The translations under genes and the position numbers were made by a program. This document shows, one piece after another, positions 10,198 through 21,688 of a stretch of 64,000 nt of DNA. Position 1 is the stretch's first letter, and each line of letters begins with the position of its first letter. The notes under the pieces are model-generated. The model searched no databases, had not been told where the DNA came from, and saw only the letters and a list, made by a program, of their open reading frames with translations. Source of the stretch: Drechslerella dactyloides (lineage: Eukaryota > Ascomycota > Orbiliomycetes > Orbiliales > Orbiliaceae); assembly GCA_020064725.1 (NCBI GenBank), contig JAGTWJ010000006.1, forward strand, positions 2,542,001 to 2,606,000, in the 5' to 3' direction.

Positions 10198-11575
10198 TCT
10201 GATTGATAAGATGCCGGCTCGATACAGCTAGCAGGGTAGATAATGGCTTCTGTGTCCGGGGAAAGGTTGTCGTGAGATCGATTTTGGTCGTCATTTAACT
10301 GAGTGTTAGATAAGGAAGGATAGCTGTTCGTTGCAATTGAAGCGGAAATTTGAGACTTCGAGTTGCGTAGCTGGCGGTGTAGCGCAAGCAATCTCGTTCC
10401 AAACGCCGAACACAGTTTAGGACCAGGTAGCGGCCTGGTAGCTTGAATCTGCTTAGGGCAAATTGCCTAATTTGTGTTGTACCCAAATCCAACAAGGTGT
10501 ATCGTGATGCAGGATATCTTGCGGGCTGCGTAGCAAATCAACAAATCAGTGGCTGGCACCGATTCACATCTCAAAAGATCGCAGTCAATGCCATTTACGC
10601 AAAATTTCGCGAATGCGCGAATGGCTCATTCGACACATTTACCCGGTTCATTCGCTCCGTCTCATTCGCCCATTAATGAAACCTATCCATCGGGCAAACC
10701 GTCTTGACCTCAATGACCAATATTGGTCAACATTGCATCGCGTGCATCGCAGTTCGCAAGGGGTTGCATGCATATGCAATGCTGTGTTCGCCCATGGACT
10801 CGGAGTCAAGCCTGAGGCTGACAGCATTCTCGCCTGCTGTTAGCCATATTCACGGACTTCGCGATAGGTGCGGAGGCAGAGGTCAAGAAATTGACATCGC
10901 ACAAATCCTGTTTGGGCAAAATCATTGGAGCGTGCGAATGCGGGTTGTTACAAATCGAAGGCCTTGGTCAAAAGCGCCTTTCACTCTCAGGATCACGGGA
11001 TTATCTACAAGCGTCACTACATGAACTTGCGCCCGCCCCAGCCCATTTATATCTGGAGCGCCAGCTCTGACTCACAGCTCGAAAAGCACGATCCCTTGAG
11101 AACAAGTTTTGTGGATCAAACAAGCGGCAAAACCTCCGTTTGACAGGCGAACTTCACGTAAGCCTTGTTTGTGCTGCGTTTTCAAGTGGCGGGTACGTAT
11201 CGATATGTCAAACTATTCGCTTGGGCGCATCGCCTCGAAAATGATGGCCAAGCTTGAAGGCCTTCAAGAACTCAGGTACCTGCATCCTCATCGCTTCAAG
11301 GATTCTTCCATCTCAACATCTGAATCTTATAAAGCTTGCGAGCTGGGCCATCTTGAAGTTTGAGAAACAACCTCCACTACAACCCAAGTTGATCGTCTTC
11401 CCAAACACGATCGCAGACACATCCGTCTACATGCATATTGGTTCCGCTCTTGTCTAATCTGCTAGAGTTACCAAGTTGGGCACCAAGCCGTCGACGTCTA
11501 CTCTTGAGATCTCTCTCCTCTCTGTATCATCCGCCGAAAAATCAACTGTATGAAAATCTGGTAGAACATCACAAA
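10198..11575. other. Intergenic region with a 16-bp perfect palindrome
   Basis: No supported gene. It should hold the promoters of the CYTH gene (leftward) and of the gene starting at 11576. TGACCAATATTGGTCA at 10714-10729 is a perfect palindrome made of two back-to-back CCAAT boxes. A cluster of CATTCG words lies at about 10,610-10,670. Confidence 0.5.
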
Positions 11576-12547
11576 ATGTCTGTCTACGGTCCTGATGGCC
11601 AGTATCTGGGCCCCATGGGCACCCCACCGCCGTCTCTGCCCGACGACGAAGTAATCAACGTCAACTTGCCTTACTCGCCTTACAGGTATAACGCATACGA
11701 TGCCCGTAAATTCTCGGGTCGCGAAGATTACGACTACCCTCCGGCATATCGATATCTTCGCCGGCATCTCGATCCGGATGATCCGCCACCTCGAAAGGTC
11801 AAAGAAAGACGCTACCCAAGCCGAAGTCGCGAGCGCGAACGCAGGTACTCAGATTTCGAGTACGAGCATGGCCGTCCGGGGCTTCGACGGCATCCCGTTG
11901 ACGACTGCGATGAAGAACCGGAACCTGCGCCACGATATCGCCGCCACCGAAGCCGCTCGTCGTATCGTGATCGATGCACTACTTGCAGTCGCTGCGCTGA
12001 CGCAAGACCAAGCCGAGACGCAAATACAGATGCCGACTTCGATCTGACGGGTATCTTCAGCGCCTTGCGCGCGCTGACGCTCGGGGAACAATACGCCGCC
12101 TTCAAATCCGCAACCACTCCTAGACAACGATATCAAGCACCGTCAGATTATACATACCACCGCCCGAATCGATATCGCCCCTCTGAGTTTACTCCGCCGC
12201 CCTCTCCACCGCCTCGAGAGCCCAGTTGGCGATCGTACCCACGCCGACCGCCACCGGCGCCGAGCCCACCCTCTGACTCAGACTTTAGCGATTACAAGGA
12301 AGCTAGATTCCGAGACGATCTATACACCATCAACGGTCGCATGATGGGACCTGGCGGCCGTCGTCGCGGCTGGTGGTCGGAGTTCATCGAGATTCCGATG
12401 TGGGGTGGCGAGAGCTTCGAGGGGTTGGCCGGGCATTTCCTGAGAAACTCAGGCGATGGATTCCATGCGATCAAGATGCGAAAGGATCTGAATTCCGGCA
12501 GAGCGTATCTCTCGCGATGGGTTGCGGATAACGATGACTATTATTAG
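11576..12547 (+). CDS. Arg/Pro/Tyr-rich low-complexity hypothetical protein
   Basis: Not recognised. I start it at the ATG in CACAAAATG (11576), giving 323 residues; the frame is open further upstream to 11438, but that part reads like 5' UTR. The protein is rich in RYR, RSRSRER and proline runs (PPPSPPPRE, PPPAPSPPSDSD) with a Cys-containing patch (CTTCSRC). The last 70 residues are better ordered (WWSEFIEIPMWGGESFEGL, then a short basic helix) and may form the only folded part. The RS-like stretch recalls RNA-associated proteins, but that is a compositional resemblance only. Confidence 0.6.
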   Translation: MSVYGPDGQYLGPMGTPPPSLPDDEVINVNLPYSPYRYNAYDARKFSGREDYDYPPAYRYLRRHLDPDDPPPRKVKERRYPSRSRERERRYSDFEYEHGRPGLRRHPVDDCDEEPEPAPRYRRHRSRSSYRDRCTTCSRCADARPSRDANTDADFDLTGIFSALRALTLGEQYAAFKSATTPRQRYQAPSDYTYHRPNRYRPSEFTPPPSPPPREPSWRSYPRRPPPAPSPPSDSDFSDYKEARFRDDLYTINGRMMGPGGRRRGWWSEFIEIPMWGGESFEGLAGHFLRNSGDGFHAIKMRKDLNSGRAYLSRWVADNDDYY

Positions 12548-13049
12548 TGCTATCAGTTTGCAGTTCGGATTCTCATTCACTTTTCTTTTGAATTTTCTTC
12601 TTCTTGCGTTAACATTGGATTCACGGAGGGCTGTATTTTGTTCTTTACTTGCAGATATTTGGGCTCGCAAACCGGGTACTCGGGAGCCGTTCCTTTCAAG
12701 CGCACAGCGATATGTTTTTGTATTCATCTTTGCAATGCGAAATGACTATTTGATTTTTTGCTTCTCATGTACAAATGCAATGACTGCAGGCCGTGAAGAC
12801 GTCAAACTCGTCAATCATGCATGCCAAACCCCGCTCGTTTCTATACCGAACTATTACAATAATACTATATGCCTCAGATATCAATGAAGGATCATACCGC
12901 CGCATGCCAAAAAGGAGCTCGCTAGTAGTGACCGATACCCACCAAATATGCACCTACCGCATGCTGTCCCCGCAAATTCGTCCAACGATGACTTATGCAA
13001 TAAACCCAACTACCTATCCAGCACATCTTCCACGACTTTTGGCTGCAAC
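12548..13049. other. Convergent 3' intergenic region
   Basis: Lies between two converging genes and should contain both 3' UTRs and polyadenylation sites. T-rich just after 12,547. No gene seen. Confidence 0.5.
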
Positions 13050-14550
13050 CTACCGCAGCTCGTAGCCGTTGCTCCGGCCTCGACTGTCGTCCTTTCCCAA
13101 CATCGTTCGCCTCGTTCTGAAATACAGCACCGCGCACGCCCATGTCATGAAGAATCCGACCCAGCTGTAGACCCGCATCTTGAAATAACTCAGCAATGCG
13201 GTTGTGCTTGCGGCTCTCGGTCCGTTCGCGATGACGGCGTCCAGCGGACTCGTCAGCCGGACCATACCCAGCATAAACACAAAGCAGACGAACCCCAGCA
13301 AACCCGACAAGCCGAGCATAAACCAGAAGAAGCCAGCGTCGAGGAAGTAACACGTCCGGTAGACTTCATGCCAGGCCCCCGTTATCAGCGACAGGGGTAT
13401 AATGAACATCAGTGAGAATATGTTGATGTAGTTGAGCAGCCGCCAGAACGCGCGCTGATGGTCTTCGTACGATGGGTTGCCACCGGGTGACGACGGGCCG
13501 GTGTTCAGGTTCTCGAGCATGATGTTGTAGGCTTGGAGGAGGGTGAACGGATATAGGGCTGTGAAGAAGCTGGAGAAGATGCCGGCGATGAATCCTTCCG
13601 GTGCGAACCGCACGTGACGGAGCGAGGTCATGAAGAGGCCGAAGGCGATAGATAGGGCGGAGGAGAGGATGGGTACGGGGAGCGTCTGAGATTGAAGATA
13701 TGTGGCGAAGAATAGGGCGAAGGGAATCGTAAGGATGCGGGACACCTGGTAGACGGGGAACTGCGCATATCTATCATGATATTAGCCAATGCTTGAACAA
13801 CAGTCATAGGAGGGCATGCTTACGCGAAGGCAAAGTTCGAGATGAGGATTTTGAGCGAAAAGACGGCCGAGGCGAATATAAATTTTCGACCAGTCTTCCA
13901 CTCGAACTCAAGCACGCTACCGCGCGATCCCCAACCCCATCCTTGCACCTTTTGGGATACCGGTGGATTTGGCGGGGCGACAGCAAATCCAAACTGCAGT
14001 AGATGCAAGACAGGACTTATCAGGCGTGTGAGGTATGCGAAGAATACGATGAGGACCTGCGCGCATATTAACTGGGCGGCGGTCACGAACATCGGATAGT
14101 TGAATCTAAGGAGAGAGGCCAATTAGCCAGGCTGAGCGGTGACGTGTGTCCACGGTGGGATATCGACGAAGACGGCCTACTTGTAAACGCCGGCTGCGAC
14201 AAGTTAGCAAAGATATTCCCTCATGTTCGCGCCCACGATCAAATCAGACTCTGGATGAATAGATACGACGTACTCCAGAACAGTATATGCTCATGGCTGA
14301 CCATCCCCCCACCCGTCCCCATGTAAAAGAAGATGATGATGCCGATAAACATCTTGCCGCCGATTGCCGTATCCCAGATGCTCCAAGGGCGCGTCGACCG
14401 TTTGCCCGAGTTCGATAGCGGCTGGCCGTTAGATGCCGTCGACAGCGGCAGGAGGGAAGCGCTAGGTTTCGAGCTGGCGTCAGAATTCGACTCCCATGGC
14501 GGCGATTTGGAGCGCGTGGAAGAGCCGGCGCGGGCATGCTGTTGGGGCAT
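13050..14550 (-). CDS. DMT-superfamily (TPT/SLC35-like) transporter
   Basis: Multi-pass transporter resembling the triose-phosphate/nucleotide-sugar translocator branch of the drug/metabolite transporter superfamily; likely in an internal membrane such as Golgi or ER. Exons on the minus strand are 14550-14274, 14193-14181, 14105-13824 and 13770-13050, joining in frame to 430 residues. The second exon is only 13 bases, yet both neighbouring introns are well formed and it restores FWTGVYKFNYPMFVTAAQL across the junctions. Family-like features are the FNYPMFVTAAQ helix, VFSLKILISNFAFAYAQFPVYQVSRI, a run of helices to YNIM, and a conserved TSPLDAVIANGPR segment before the last helix. The N-terminal 85 residues are soluble and Ser/Thr/Pro-rich. 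An upstream in-frame ATG at 14622 is possible. Substrate cannot be told. Confidence 0.75.
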
Positions 14551-15311
14551 CGTTTCGGCTGACAAACAAGTGTCGACGTCTCGAAGCGAGCACCTGCCGC
14601 ACTCAGTAAACCAACCGACCAACGTCCAACGTCCAACTGCGAGATTTGTCGAAACCGGGATCTGGAGGTATAATAAGTATCCGACTGCACACTGCGTGAA
14701 AAGAAGCTTTTGATGGTTCTAGAGATAGGAGGGATGGAATGAAGAGGAGGAGAGCTCCCAAGCGGTGTAACTCCAGCTGACAGGACACTCAGTCCTCCGC
14801 CTCGACCTCAGCCTCCGACAGGGTAATCAGGGGCCGGGCTTGGCTTGCGTACGCACGCGCAAACTTAAGCTTCTTGGAAGCTCCCAAAATCCTGCGGTTT
14901 CTCCAGAGTGGAGCCCGCCCAGCACGGTGGAGACTTTACCGCAGCCGGGTAGAGATTAGGTAAGCTCATACCGTGAAGGCGCGGCTGGCTTTGCCGTTCG
15001 TGTGCTAGCGGACTGCCGTCGCCGTGATCTGCCGGCTGAGAAGAGCTGAGGCTTGGGGACAAAGCTGAAGAATTCTGTCCGCCACCCGAACTCGGTTTGA
15101 GCCGGTCAGTCGAAAGTCTCGAATGCCAGGCCCAGAAATATATGCCAGGCCGCATGTGGTTGGCTGCTGTCTCTTCTCCTGGGCAGGGAGGCGGATTTCT
15201 ACATCCATCTCAATAAGCCCTTATATAAGTTCTTGTACACCTCAATATATATCTACGAGGCGTATATAGATATCAATACACACGGCTATCGATACAAACT
15301 CTTATATAGGA
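14551..15311. other. Intergenic region, no gene seen
   Basis: Contains the transporter promoter and the 3' flank of the asparaginase gene. AT-rich words (TATATAAG and similar) cluster at 15,215-15,310. Short open frames here (up to 96 codons) show no motif. Confidence 0.5.
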
Positions 15312-16773
15312 TTACGGCTTCAACTCGGCCGGTTCTTCGTCGGCGTACGCAGCCACTAGCGCCCGTCCGTCGTCGTCGACCGTTCCCCTGAAACACCCGC
15401 CGCAATTCATCTCCATCACCACCACCCCTTCTTCGTCCACTCCGATTACCGCGCCGTCTGAATCTCCCCTGCCTGCCCCCGCTTTATCAATCTCGCCACC
15501 TGGTCCGCAGACTTCTTTTGCAGCCGCTCGCAGGGACTTTCCGCCGAATCTACACCTAGCTGCGATATTATGGCAGACCGACAGCCTCAGGAAGAAGTCA
15601 CCATTCCCAGTGCCTGATAAGCCCACCGCTCGATGTGTCTTCGCGGGTCTCGAAGTAGTTGCGACGGGCCAACAGGCTGTGATCTGTTGCCTGAGCGACT
15701 CGACGGTGTTTGTAACTCTCGACGGTGAGGTAGGCTCCACCTCCCACTCTTCAGCCCAAAATCCAGCTCCAGCCGTTGGAGTATCGCCGATACGACCTGG
15801 GACCTTATTAGTCCTCCCGCCGGTCGACGTCGCGGCTGTAATTGAGTGGCAGCTCTTCTCAGCATCGTGATGACGACGTAACATTGCAGTATATGTAAAT
15901 CGAATGGATACTCACCTGCGATGACGCCCGAGCTGTCCAGAACGACACATCCCACAGTCCCTTTAGGCAGATACTCCTCGACCGCAGCATTGAATTTTCC
16001 TTCACTATCAGCCTGGACTTCCTGCACCTCCACCGCGGCCCCTTCCTTCGAAATTTCATCTGCAAACCAGTGATTCTCGGTAAAGTTGTTCTGCCCGCTA
16101 ATACCACCAGCTGCAGCCATAGATTCACTTTCCCCCCTCTCTAGATCTCGTAGATGCTGCTGCCACCGCTTCTCTGTGAAAAAGTACTTCTGGTCCACGA
16201 TGTCTAACCCCCACTGGGCCGCCAACTGTTCTGCATAAGGCCCACTTAAACAGTTATGCCTCGCAGCCCTCTCCACACTCGGGTCATCACGCACCAACAC
16301 CTCCTTTGCTAGTAGCACCGGATTCTTCACATGCTGGAGTAGGATTACCCCTGCACACCGTTTATATTGCCCCCTTGACACCATCACGCTGGCCTCGAGT
16401 TCGTTTGTGCCATCGAGCGTGAACACCGCGCCTTTGCCCGCGTTGAAGAGTGGGTTGTCTTCTAGCATTCGCACAGCGGCGACAGCCGCGTCGAGAGCCG
16501 GCAGGCCGGCGTTGAGGCGAGGGTACACACTTTTCAGAATGTGTGTGATGGCGGAGAGGTACTCGTAGCGAGCGGATGGCGAAAGATTGCTACGATATAT
16601 TTGGCCTGCATGACATATCGTTCCTACATGTTAAGCTCTCGTTCGCGATACGTTTGCAAGTAGACATTGTGACGTAGGACAAGGAATTCAAAGCTCAACT
16701 TACCAGCACCACCGTGTATCACGATCCGGGGTTTCACCGCCGACTGCATCTCGCGAAATTCCAATTGTGACAT
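15312..16773 (-). CDS. Isoaspartyl peptidase / L-asparaginase (plant-type, Ntn hydrolase)
   Basis: Threonine-type N-terminal-nucleophile amidohydrolase that hydrolyses isoaspartyl dipeptides and asparagine; the precursor cleaves itself before the catalytic threonine. Exons on the minus strand are 16773-16704, 16605-15916 and 15835-15312, giving 427 residues. Visible landmarks are RIVIHGGAG at the N-terminus, LDAAVAAVRMLEDNPLFNAGKGAVF, the cleavage site KGTVGCVVLD with the presumed nucleophile Thr at about residue 240, then ATSTGGRTNKVPGRIGDTP across the second intron, and a C-terminal VGLSGTGNGDFFLR followed by HNIAARCRFGG. The first intron interrupts the codon after GGA. The two halves would be the alpha and beta chains of the mature enzyme. 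Cytosolic, as no signal is seen. Confidence 0.93.
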
Positions 16774-17299
16774 CGTACGATATATTATATTCTCTGTCTT
16801 GGTGATGTGAACTTGAGGTGGCGGAGATAGCCGATAGCGAGCAGGTATGTGAAATGTCGTAATTGTTGAAAGCTCGAACTGAAGATAGGGCAAGTTCGCC
16901 TGCGAGCCAAGACGGACAGCCTCCAAGCCGCAACTGCACGCGGACGACCCGACCCGAACATGGCGAGCTGCACTACGAGCCGTGTGGTTTTCGAAAGTGG
17001 AAATTTCGTCCGATGGCGCCGGTAACCTTAAATGCCCTCCCTATAAATCCGTGCTTCGTGCATGTAGATATCAATCTTGTGCATGAATATGAAATGAAAG
17101 ACGCTGGAATTCGATATTTTGATACGCTGCGTAAGAAAGTATATTGACGAGCAGAGTCGAAGATAAAACTGTTTAAATTTACATACATCGCCACTTAACC
17201 GATCGAATCCTTTGCAAATATGATACACACACAATAAGCCGCATACGTTGAGATTGGACGAGGCCAGCCAAATTATGATACCAATGCACAGCGAGGACG
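16774..17299. other. Intergenic region, no gene seen
   Basis: Promoter region of the asparaginase gene and 3' flank of the next minus-strand gene. No supported ORF or RNA gene. Confidence 0.5.
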
Positions 17300-17671
17300 C
17301 TACTCCGCCTTTCCCTTAAAGTACGACACTCCTTTTAAAACCTTCACCCGCACCCATTCCTGCAAGTCGCCTACATTTTTATCCAACACCCACTTCCAGC
17401 CCCATCGCGGGTCATCTGACGACACATTGCGCGGCACTACAAACAGTCCGACAATTAGGAGAAACGGCGCGGCAAGTATGAGTAGGACACCCGTCAGGAC
17501 AAGTATCAGACCGCCGAGAACGCATGAAAGGCCGAGCAGCAGAGGGGAGAGAAGGACGAGGAAGTAGTAACCGGTTGGGAGGCGGAATTTTTTGACAGAC
17601 GGTGGGCTTGGAGACGATTTTTCAGGAGGACTATGAGATTCCGTGACCGTCGAAGTTGTTGACGAGGACAT
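17300..17671 (-). CDS. Small two-helix membrane protein, hypothetical
   Basis: Frame of 123 residues starting at the ATG at 17671 (an in-frame ATG at 17701 adds ten residues). A Ser/Thr/Pro-rich N-terminus of about 35 residues leads to a long hydrophobic block, from GYYFLVLLSPLLLGLS through GGLILVLTGVLLILAAPFLL to GLFVVPR, which can form two closely packed helices or a hairpin, then a basic, tryptophan-containing C-terminus (RWGWKWVLDKN, a short amphipathic helix, YFKGKAE). A hydrophobic hairpin of this shape recalls ER or lipid-droplet hairpin proteins, but I cannot name a family. Confidence 0.6.
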   Translation of the reverse strand: MSSSTTSTVTESHSPPEKSSPSPPSVKKFRLPTGYYFLVLLSPLLLGLSCVLGGLILVLTGVLLILAAPFLLIVGLFVVPRNVSSDDPRWGWKWVLDKNVGDLQEWVRVKVLKGVSYFKGKAE

Positions 17672-19244
17672 CTTGGTGGTGGCTGCTCGAATTGCGAGCA
17701 AAATGCAAAATGCTTGAGCTTCTCTTAAGGGCCTTGGATCCGACCGCGACCGAGTGGTAATTGAAATTGAAGATGTGTAGAGATATTTCGAAGGTGACTA
17801 AGTACTTACTTAGTCCCGGCGGGTGATTGAATATAAGTATCTCAAACTTTGCCGCTGTAGAGTCCTTCAAGTCTTGATACATACTTGCGAAATACGTCGA
17901 CCTCATCGGTACGTCATCAGAGCTGGCATAGAGCAGGATCCCTGTCGCAGTGGAGCCGTGTAACCTGCAGCGTGTTGCGGAGCCGCGGTGCATACCAAGA
18001 CACACGAAAAGATGCTTAGCAACGGGATCTAGTTACGAGTATTCCGTATATAAGTTTTGGAGATGATTTATCTGGTTCGTTTGCATTTATAGGTCGGATC
18101 GATCATCGATTAAGTTCAACATTTGGGTCTTTCAGGTGTCCTCTAGATCTGTCTATACTCCGCGAGCTCCGTGCGATATTCGACACTGAAATGCAAACAA
18201 TGCAGGATAACGATGGAAGTGAAATATCTTATCACTGAATCTATTCTATAAAGGAATGCTGTGGATGCTGTGTATCCATACACTAAACAGTGTATGTCAG
18301 GCTGTAGGTGTGTATTTATGAAAGCCAGCTGCTGCTGCTTAATTCCATACCTAGCTATGCCTTCAGCTGTACAATTGTACAACTTGCAACTGCATCACTT
18401 GATATCCAATTTTCTTTTCCCTCAAAGCTGCCTTACAATTTTGAATTGACAGTTATGGGAAGCCTTTTCCACTTATATTTCGGCCATCTGTGCAACAATT
18501 TGAACGTCACATTATTGTATAAATAGGAAGCTGCGGGCGGGTTTCATGGTTAGAACTTGGATTAAACCCAGATTCTCGTCTGGTTAAATAGCTAATTAAC
18601 CTCCGCTCAAGCCCAAATATTGAGAATTTTTAGGATGTGACGCTGCAATTGCTTCGGAAAACGAAACTTAAAAAAAGCTGGGCTTGCTAGGGCGGCCTTG
18701 TTCTATTGTCCGTTGTCACCTTGGCGATATCGATTTTGTGCTTCGGTTAAGATTGGCGGGCCGACCTTCCAACTTGTCAAGAAACGCATTCATGCATGCA
18801 TGGGACGTTTATTGCGGGAATATCTTAGCTCAGCCGATCAGGGACTTCCTTTGAGCGTCTTTTCATCGATTGGTGGATCTCTTGATATTTTTCTGGCTCC
18901 GGCTTGGCTGCATTACACACAGCTTAGTATGTGCTGGCTAGACATGAGGTTGGTCTGATATCCGTTGCAGCACAAAGTTGGCCAAGGCGGGGTTCGGCGA
19001 GAAGTCATGCATCTTGAAGACCGGCAGACCCTGGTCCTGTTTGAGCAGAGGTCCAAGCTTCTGTGCCTGAGGGTGCATATGTTCGGATGAATACGCTGTG
19101 TATTTCATTCCGATTCCTAGCCTATATAACTGGTGGTCCCCTTGGAGATACATTCGGCATCAACTTGCATCACTCGCCTGAGATACGAATCGGCAGCTGA
19201 AGCTCATTACAATAGCTCTAAAGTTTGTATCCAGTTATTTAATA
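17672..19244. other. Intergenic region with promoter of the CBM1 gene
   Basis: No supported gene in about 1.5 kb; the longest frame (86 codons, 18,698-18,958) has no motif. A TATATAA box at 19123-19129 lies about 116 bases before the ATG of the secreted CBM1 protein and is a plausible core promoter. Confidence 0.45.
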
Positions 19245-20132
19245 ATGTTGTCCAAATTTAAGGTACCTATCTTTCTGGCCATTCTCCAGGCAACTGGTAG
19301 TTTGGGTCTGCCGGCGACAAGCTTTAGCTCGGCTCTACAGCCGACAACAGCTCGAACGGCTACAACTTCATGTGTAAGGATGTGCATTGACTACATAAAT
19401 CCCTGTGGTCAGATGTATGGCGGATGTTTTCCTAGGTAAGTCTTGAATAGCTGTACTCCTTGTTCGCATGCACCGTCTGTCTCCAGAAAGATGAATTAAG
19501 CTCATTCGATTGTCTGCTTCGCTCAAAGCTGTCGCGGGGACCCGATACCTACCTTCCCTGCACCACCCTGCTCGACTTCGAAGAAGACCACTACCATGAC
19601 GACAACTACGTTCAAACCACCGACAACCACCACGATCTCCAGAACCTCAAGCTGCCCTACATTATGTGTCGACTTTATCGCTGGTTGCAATGGGCAAATG
19701 TGGGGAACCTGCTTTCCTAGCTGCAGCGGACAGCCCTGGCCCACCTTTGCGACGCCGACGCGCTGTTCTACCTCGCGGACAACAACAACCACACCGCGAA
19801 TCACATCTGTAACTACAACCACAACAACGAGACCATCACCCTGCCCGACTCGTTGCATTGATTACGTGAACAGCTGTGGTGGACTTTGGGGTACCTGCGT
19901 CCCTGATCCGAGTTGCCTGGGGCAGCCGATGCCAACGTTTCCTGAGCCGCCGTGTGCGACTACGACTCTGGCTGCTTGGGAACAGTGCGGTGGCATTAAC
20001 TGGATACATAATGGTGTTTGTCCGACAGATTATGTGTGCCGCGTGCTGAATCCTTATTATAGTCAGTGTCAGCCTATCTGGTCTGGCGACATTATTGTTC
20101 CAACAGAGGGGCCTATTTCGACGGTCCCTTAG
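19245..20132 (+). CDS. Secreted CBM1 protein with three six-cysteine modules
   Basis: Secreted, probably cellulose- or wall-binding protein of 264 residues. Exons 19245-19435 and 19529-20132 join in frame; the splice restores the second half of the first Cys module. The N-terminus is a signal peptide (hydrophobic run to about residue 22). Three modules follow, each with the spacing C-x3-C-x6-C-x6/7-C-x3/5-C-x12/13-C and ending in a (G)xPxPTF segment: they open with CVRMCIDYINPC, CPTLCVDFIAGC and CPTRCIDYVNSC. Thr-rich linkers (TTTT runs) separate them. The C-terminus is a family 1 carbohydrate-binding module: WEQCGGINW, two more cysteines and LNPYYSQCQ, keeping the aromatic face. No catalytic domain is present, so it is a binding or scaffold protein rather than an enzyme. 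The Cys module itself I do not recognise. Confidence 0.85.
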
Positions 20133-20619
20133 AGATTGAAGCCGTTGGATATTTACTCACTTACAGGCGCCCGGCACGGGCAATTGCAAGCGTTCAAATT
20201 AAGTAGTTAAACTTGCAACGTAACTATTTTGTTATCGATTCTCGAAGGACAAGAAAACACTTGTATATATATATATATTCGCCTAAGGCTGTAAGGGTAT
20301 ATAGCTATGTTACTGAAGCTTAGGGAAGCTGGTAGTCTCGGAAATACCTTATATCATATATTCGTCCGCAGCCTTCATTTAGTAGTCTAGACTGTCGTAG
20401 TTTTGCCTGCCTCATAAACCCTCAAATTAACACAAGGCAAATTGCGTTGCGAATGCTCGCTCGCCTAACATCGCGCTGGTGGAGCTAGTGCACCAAAAGC
20501 GAACGTCGTCAGTCTTCCCGATGACACCGGCCAGGCTTGCGAGGATGCCTGTAACCAGCCTCCAGGCATTCGGACTTCCTCTAAGCTGTCGGTAGCATCT
20601 CTCGCAACCGCTGGATCCT
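20133..20619. other. Intergenic region, no gene seen
   Basis: 3' flank of the CBM1 gene and promoter region of ATG12. A short TA microsatellite lies at about 20,265-20,278. Nothing else supported. Confidence 0.5.
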
Positions 20620-21331
20620 ATGATGTCTTCGCCGCCGCTCTTCTCAACCTCCGCGGATCCGGAGCTGCAGCCACCCTCGCTCCAGCTGCCCCTCGACCAG
20701 GTTCCCGCCGACCCCCCGGGTCCCATATCCACATCGCGGTCAACCCCACCGGTTCTTCCCGCGTCTCCGAACGAGCAAACCGACTCACCTACTCCTGCGC
20801 CGCTTCCGGAGCCGGATTCCGATGACGATGACTCTCTTGCTCCCCCGATAACTCTATCCGCCAGCGTGGTGCTTACAAACATCCCACGAGACAGCCGGGT
20901 GGCCCTCGCAAATGCATTCACACCTAGCACCGCCAAAGGCATGCAGAACCCTTATTCACGGATCCTACATATCTTATAAGCTATTCTTACTGATCGAAAC
21001 CGTAGTGACCATCCGCCTGCTCTCCGTCGGCTCGACACCGTCCCTTAAGAAGAACGTCTTCACTTTGACTGCCTCGAAGAAGTTCTCTGTCGTGGTGAAC
21101 TTTCTTCGCAATAAGCTCAAGCTCAAACTTAATGCCCCGCTGGCGGCTCCATCACCGAGCAACAGCGGGAACCTGGGTACGCAACCCAATAGTAATGGCC
21201 AGAGCTTGTTTGTGTATGTCAACAGCACATTTGCGCCAAGCTTAGATGAAGAGGTGGGGAATTTGTTTCGGTGCTTCAAGCGGGAGGAGGAGTTGGTGGT
21301 GAATTACTGTCTTACGCCGGCGTTTGGGTGA
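20620..21331 (+). CDS. ATG12: Ubiquitin-like autophagy protein Atg12
   Basis: Ubiquitin-like modifier joined to Atg5 in autophagosome formation. Exons 20620-20938 and 21006-21331 give 214 residues. The N-terminal half is a disordered Pro/Ser/Asp-rich tail (as in other fungal Atg12). The ubiquitin fold begins at SASVVLTNIPRD and continues across the intron as VTIRLLSVGSTPSLKK, then FSVVVNFLRNKL, LFVYVNSTFAPSLDEEVGNL and the invariant end VNYCLTPAFG, whose final glycine is the conjugation residue. The only splice that restores the frame uses a GC donor (AAAG/GCATGC) with a CTGAT branch and TAG acceptor. Two adjacent ATGs (20620 and 20623) could start it. Confidence 0.92.
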
Positions 21332-21688
21332 TCGATAGATTATACACGTCCCTGATGGTGCTGCACTAGGAATTCCTAGTCTACGTGCTAGTGGTCTCGT
21401 AAATCTTTTTCCACGTGTTGGTATATACCCCGTTCTTCGGTGAAGATGCCGTCTTCACGTTCTATATGTGTCGGCGCAGAGGAATTATTCATAGTCCTCA
21501 TGAATCTAGATATGCACTTAATGCTTGCGGTTATTCCCCGTGTTTCACTGATACAGGCTGTTTGACTTCATTTGAATTCTAACTTGCTCAATCCCCGCGC
21601 AAATCCAATATTGCTGTAGGTTTGGCTTGCGACGTTAGTCTATTTCATTGATCATTTCTCTACAAAAGAATATCCTTAAATAGTATCA
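21332..21688. other. Intergenic region, no gene seen
   Basis: 3' flank of ATG12 and promoter of the next gene. Nothing else supported. Confidence 0.5.

Noticed and set aside
12948..13415. 155-codon plus-strand frame
   Set aside because: Overlaps the last exon of the transporter on the other strand; repetitive His/Gln-rich shadow.
20427..20942. 171-codon minus-strand frame
   Set aside because: Opposite ATG12 exon 1, low complexity, no motif; ATG12 is clearly the gene.
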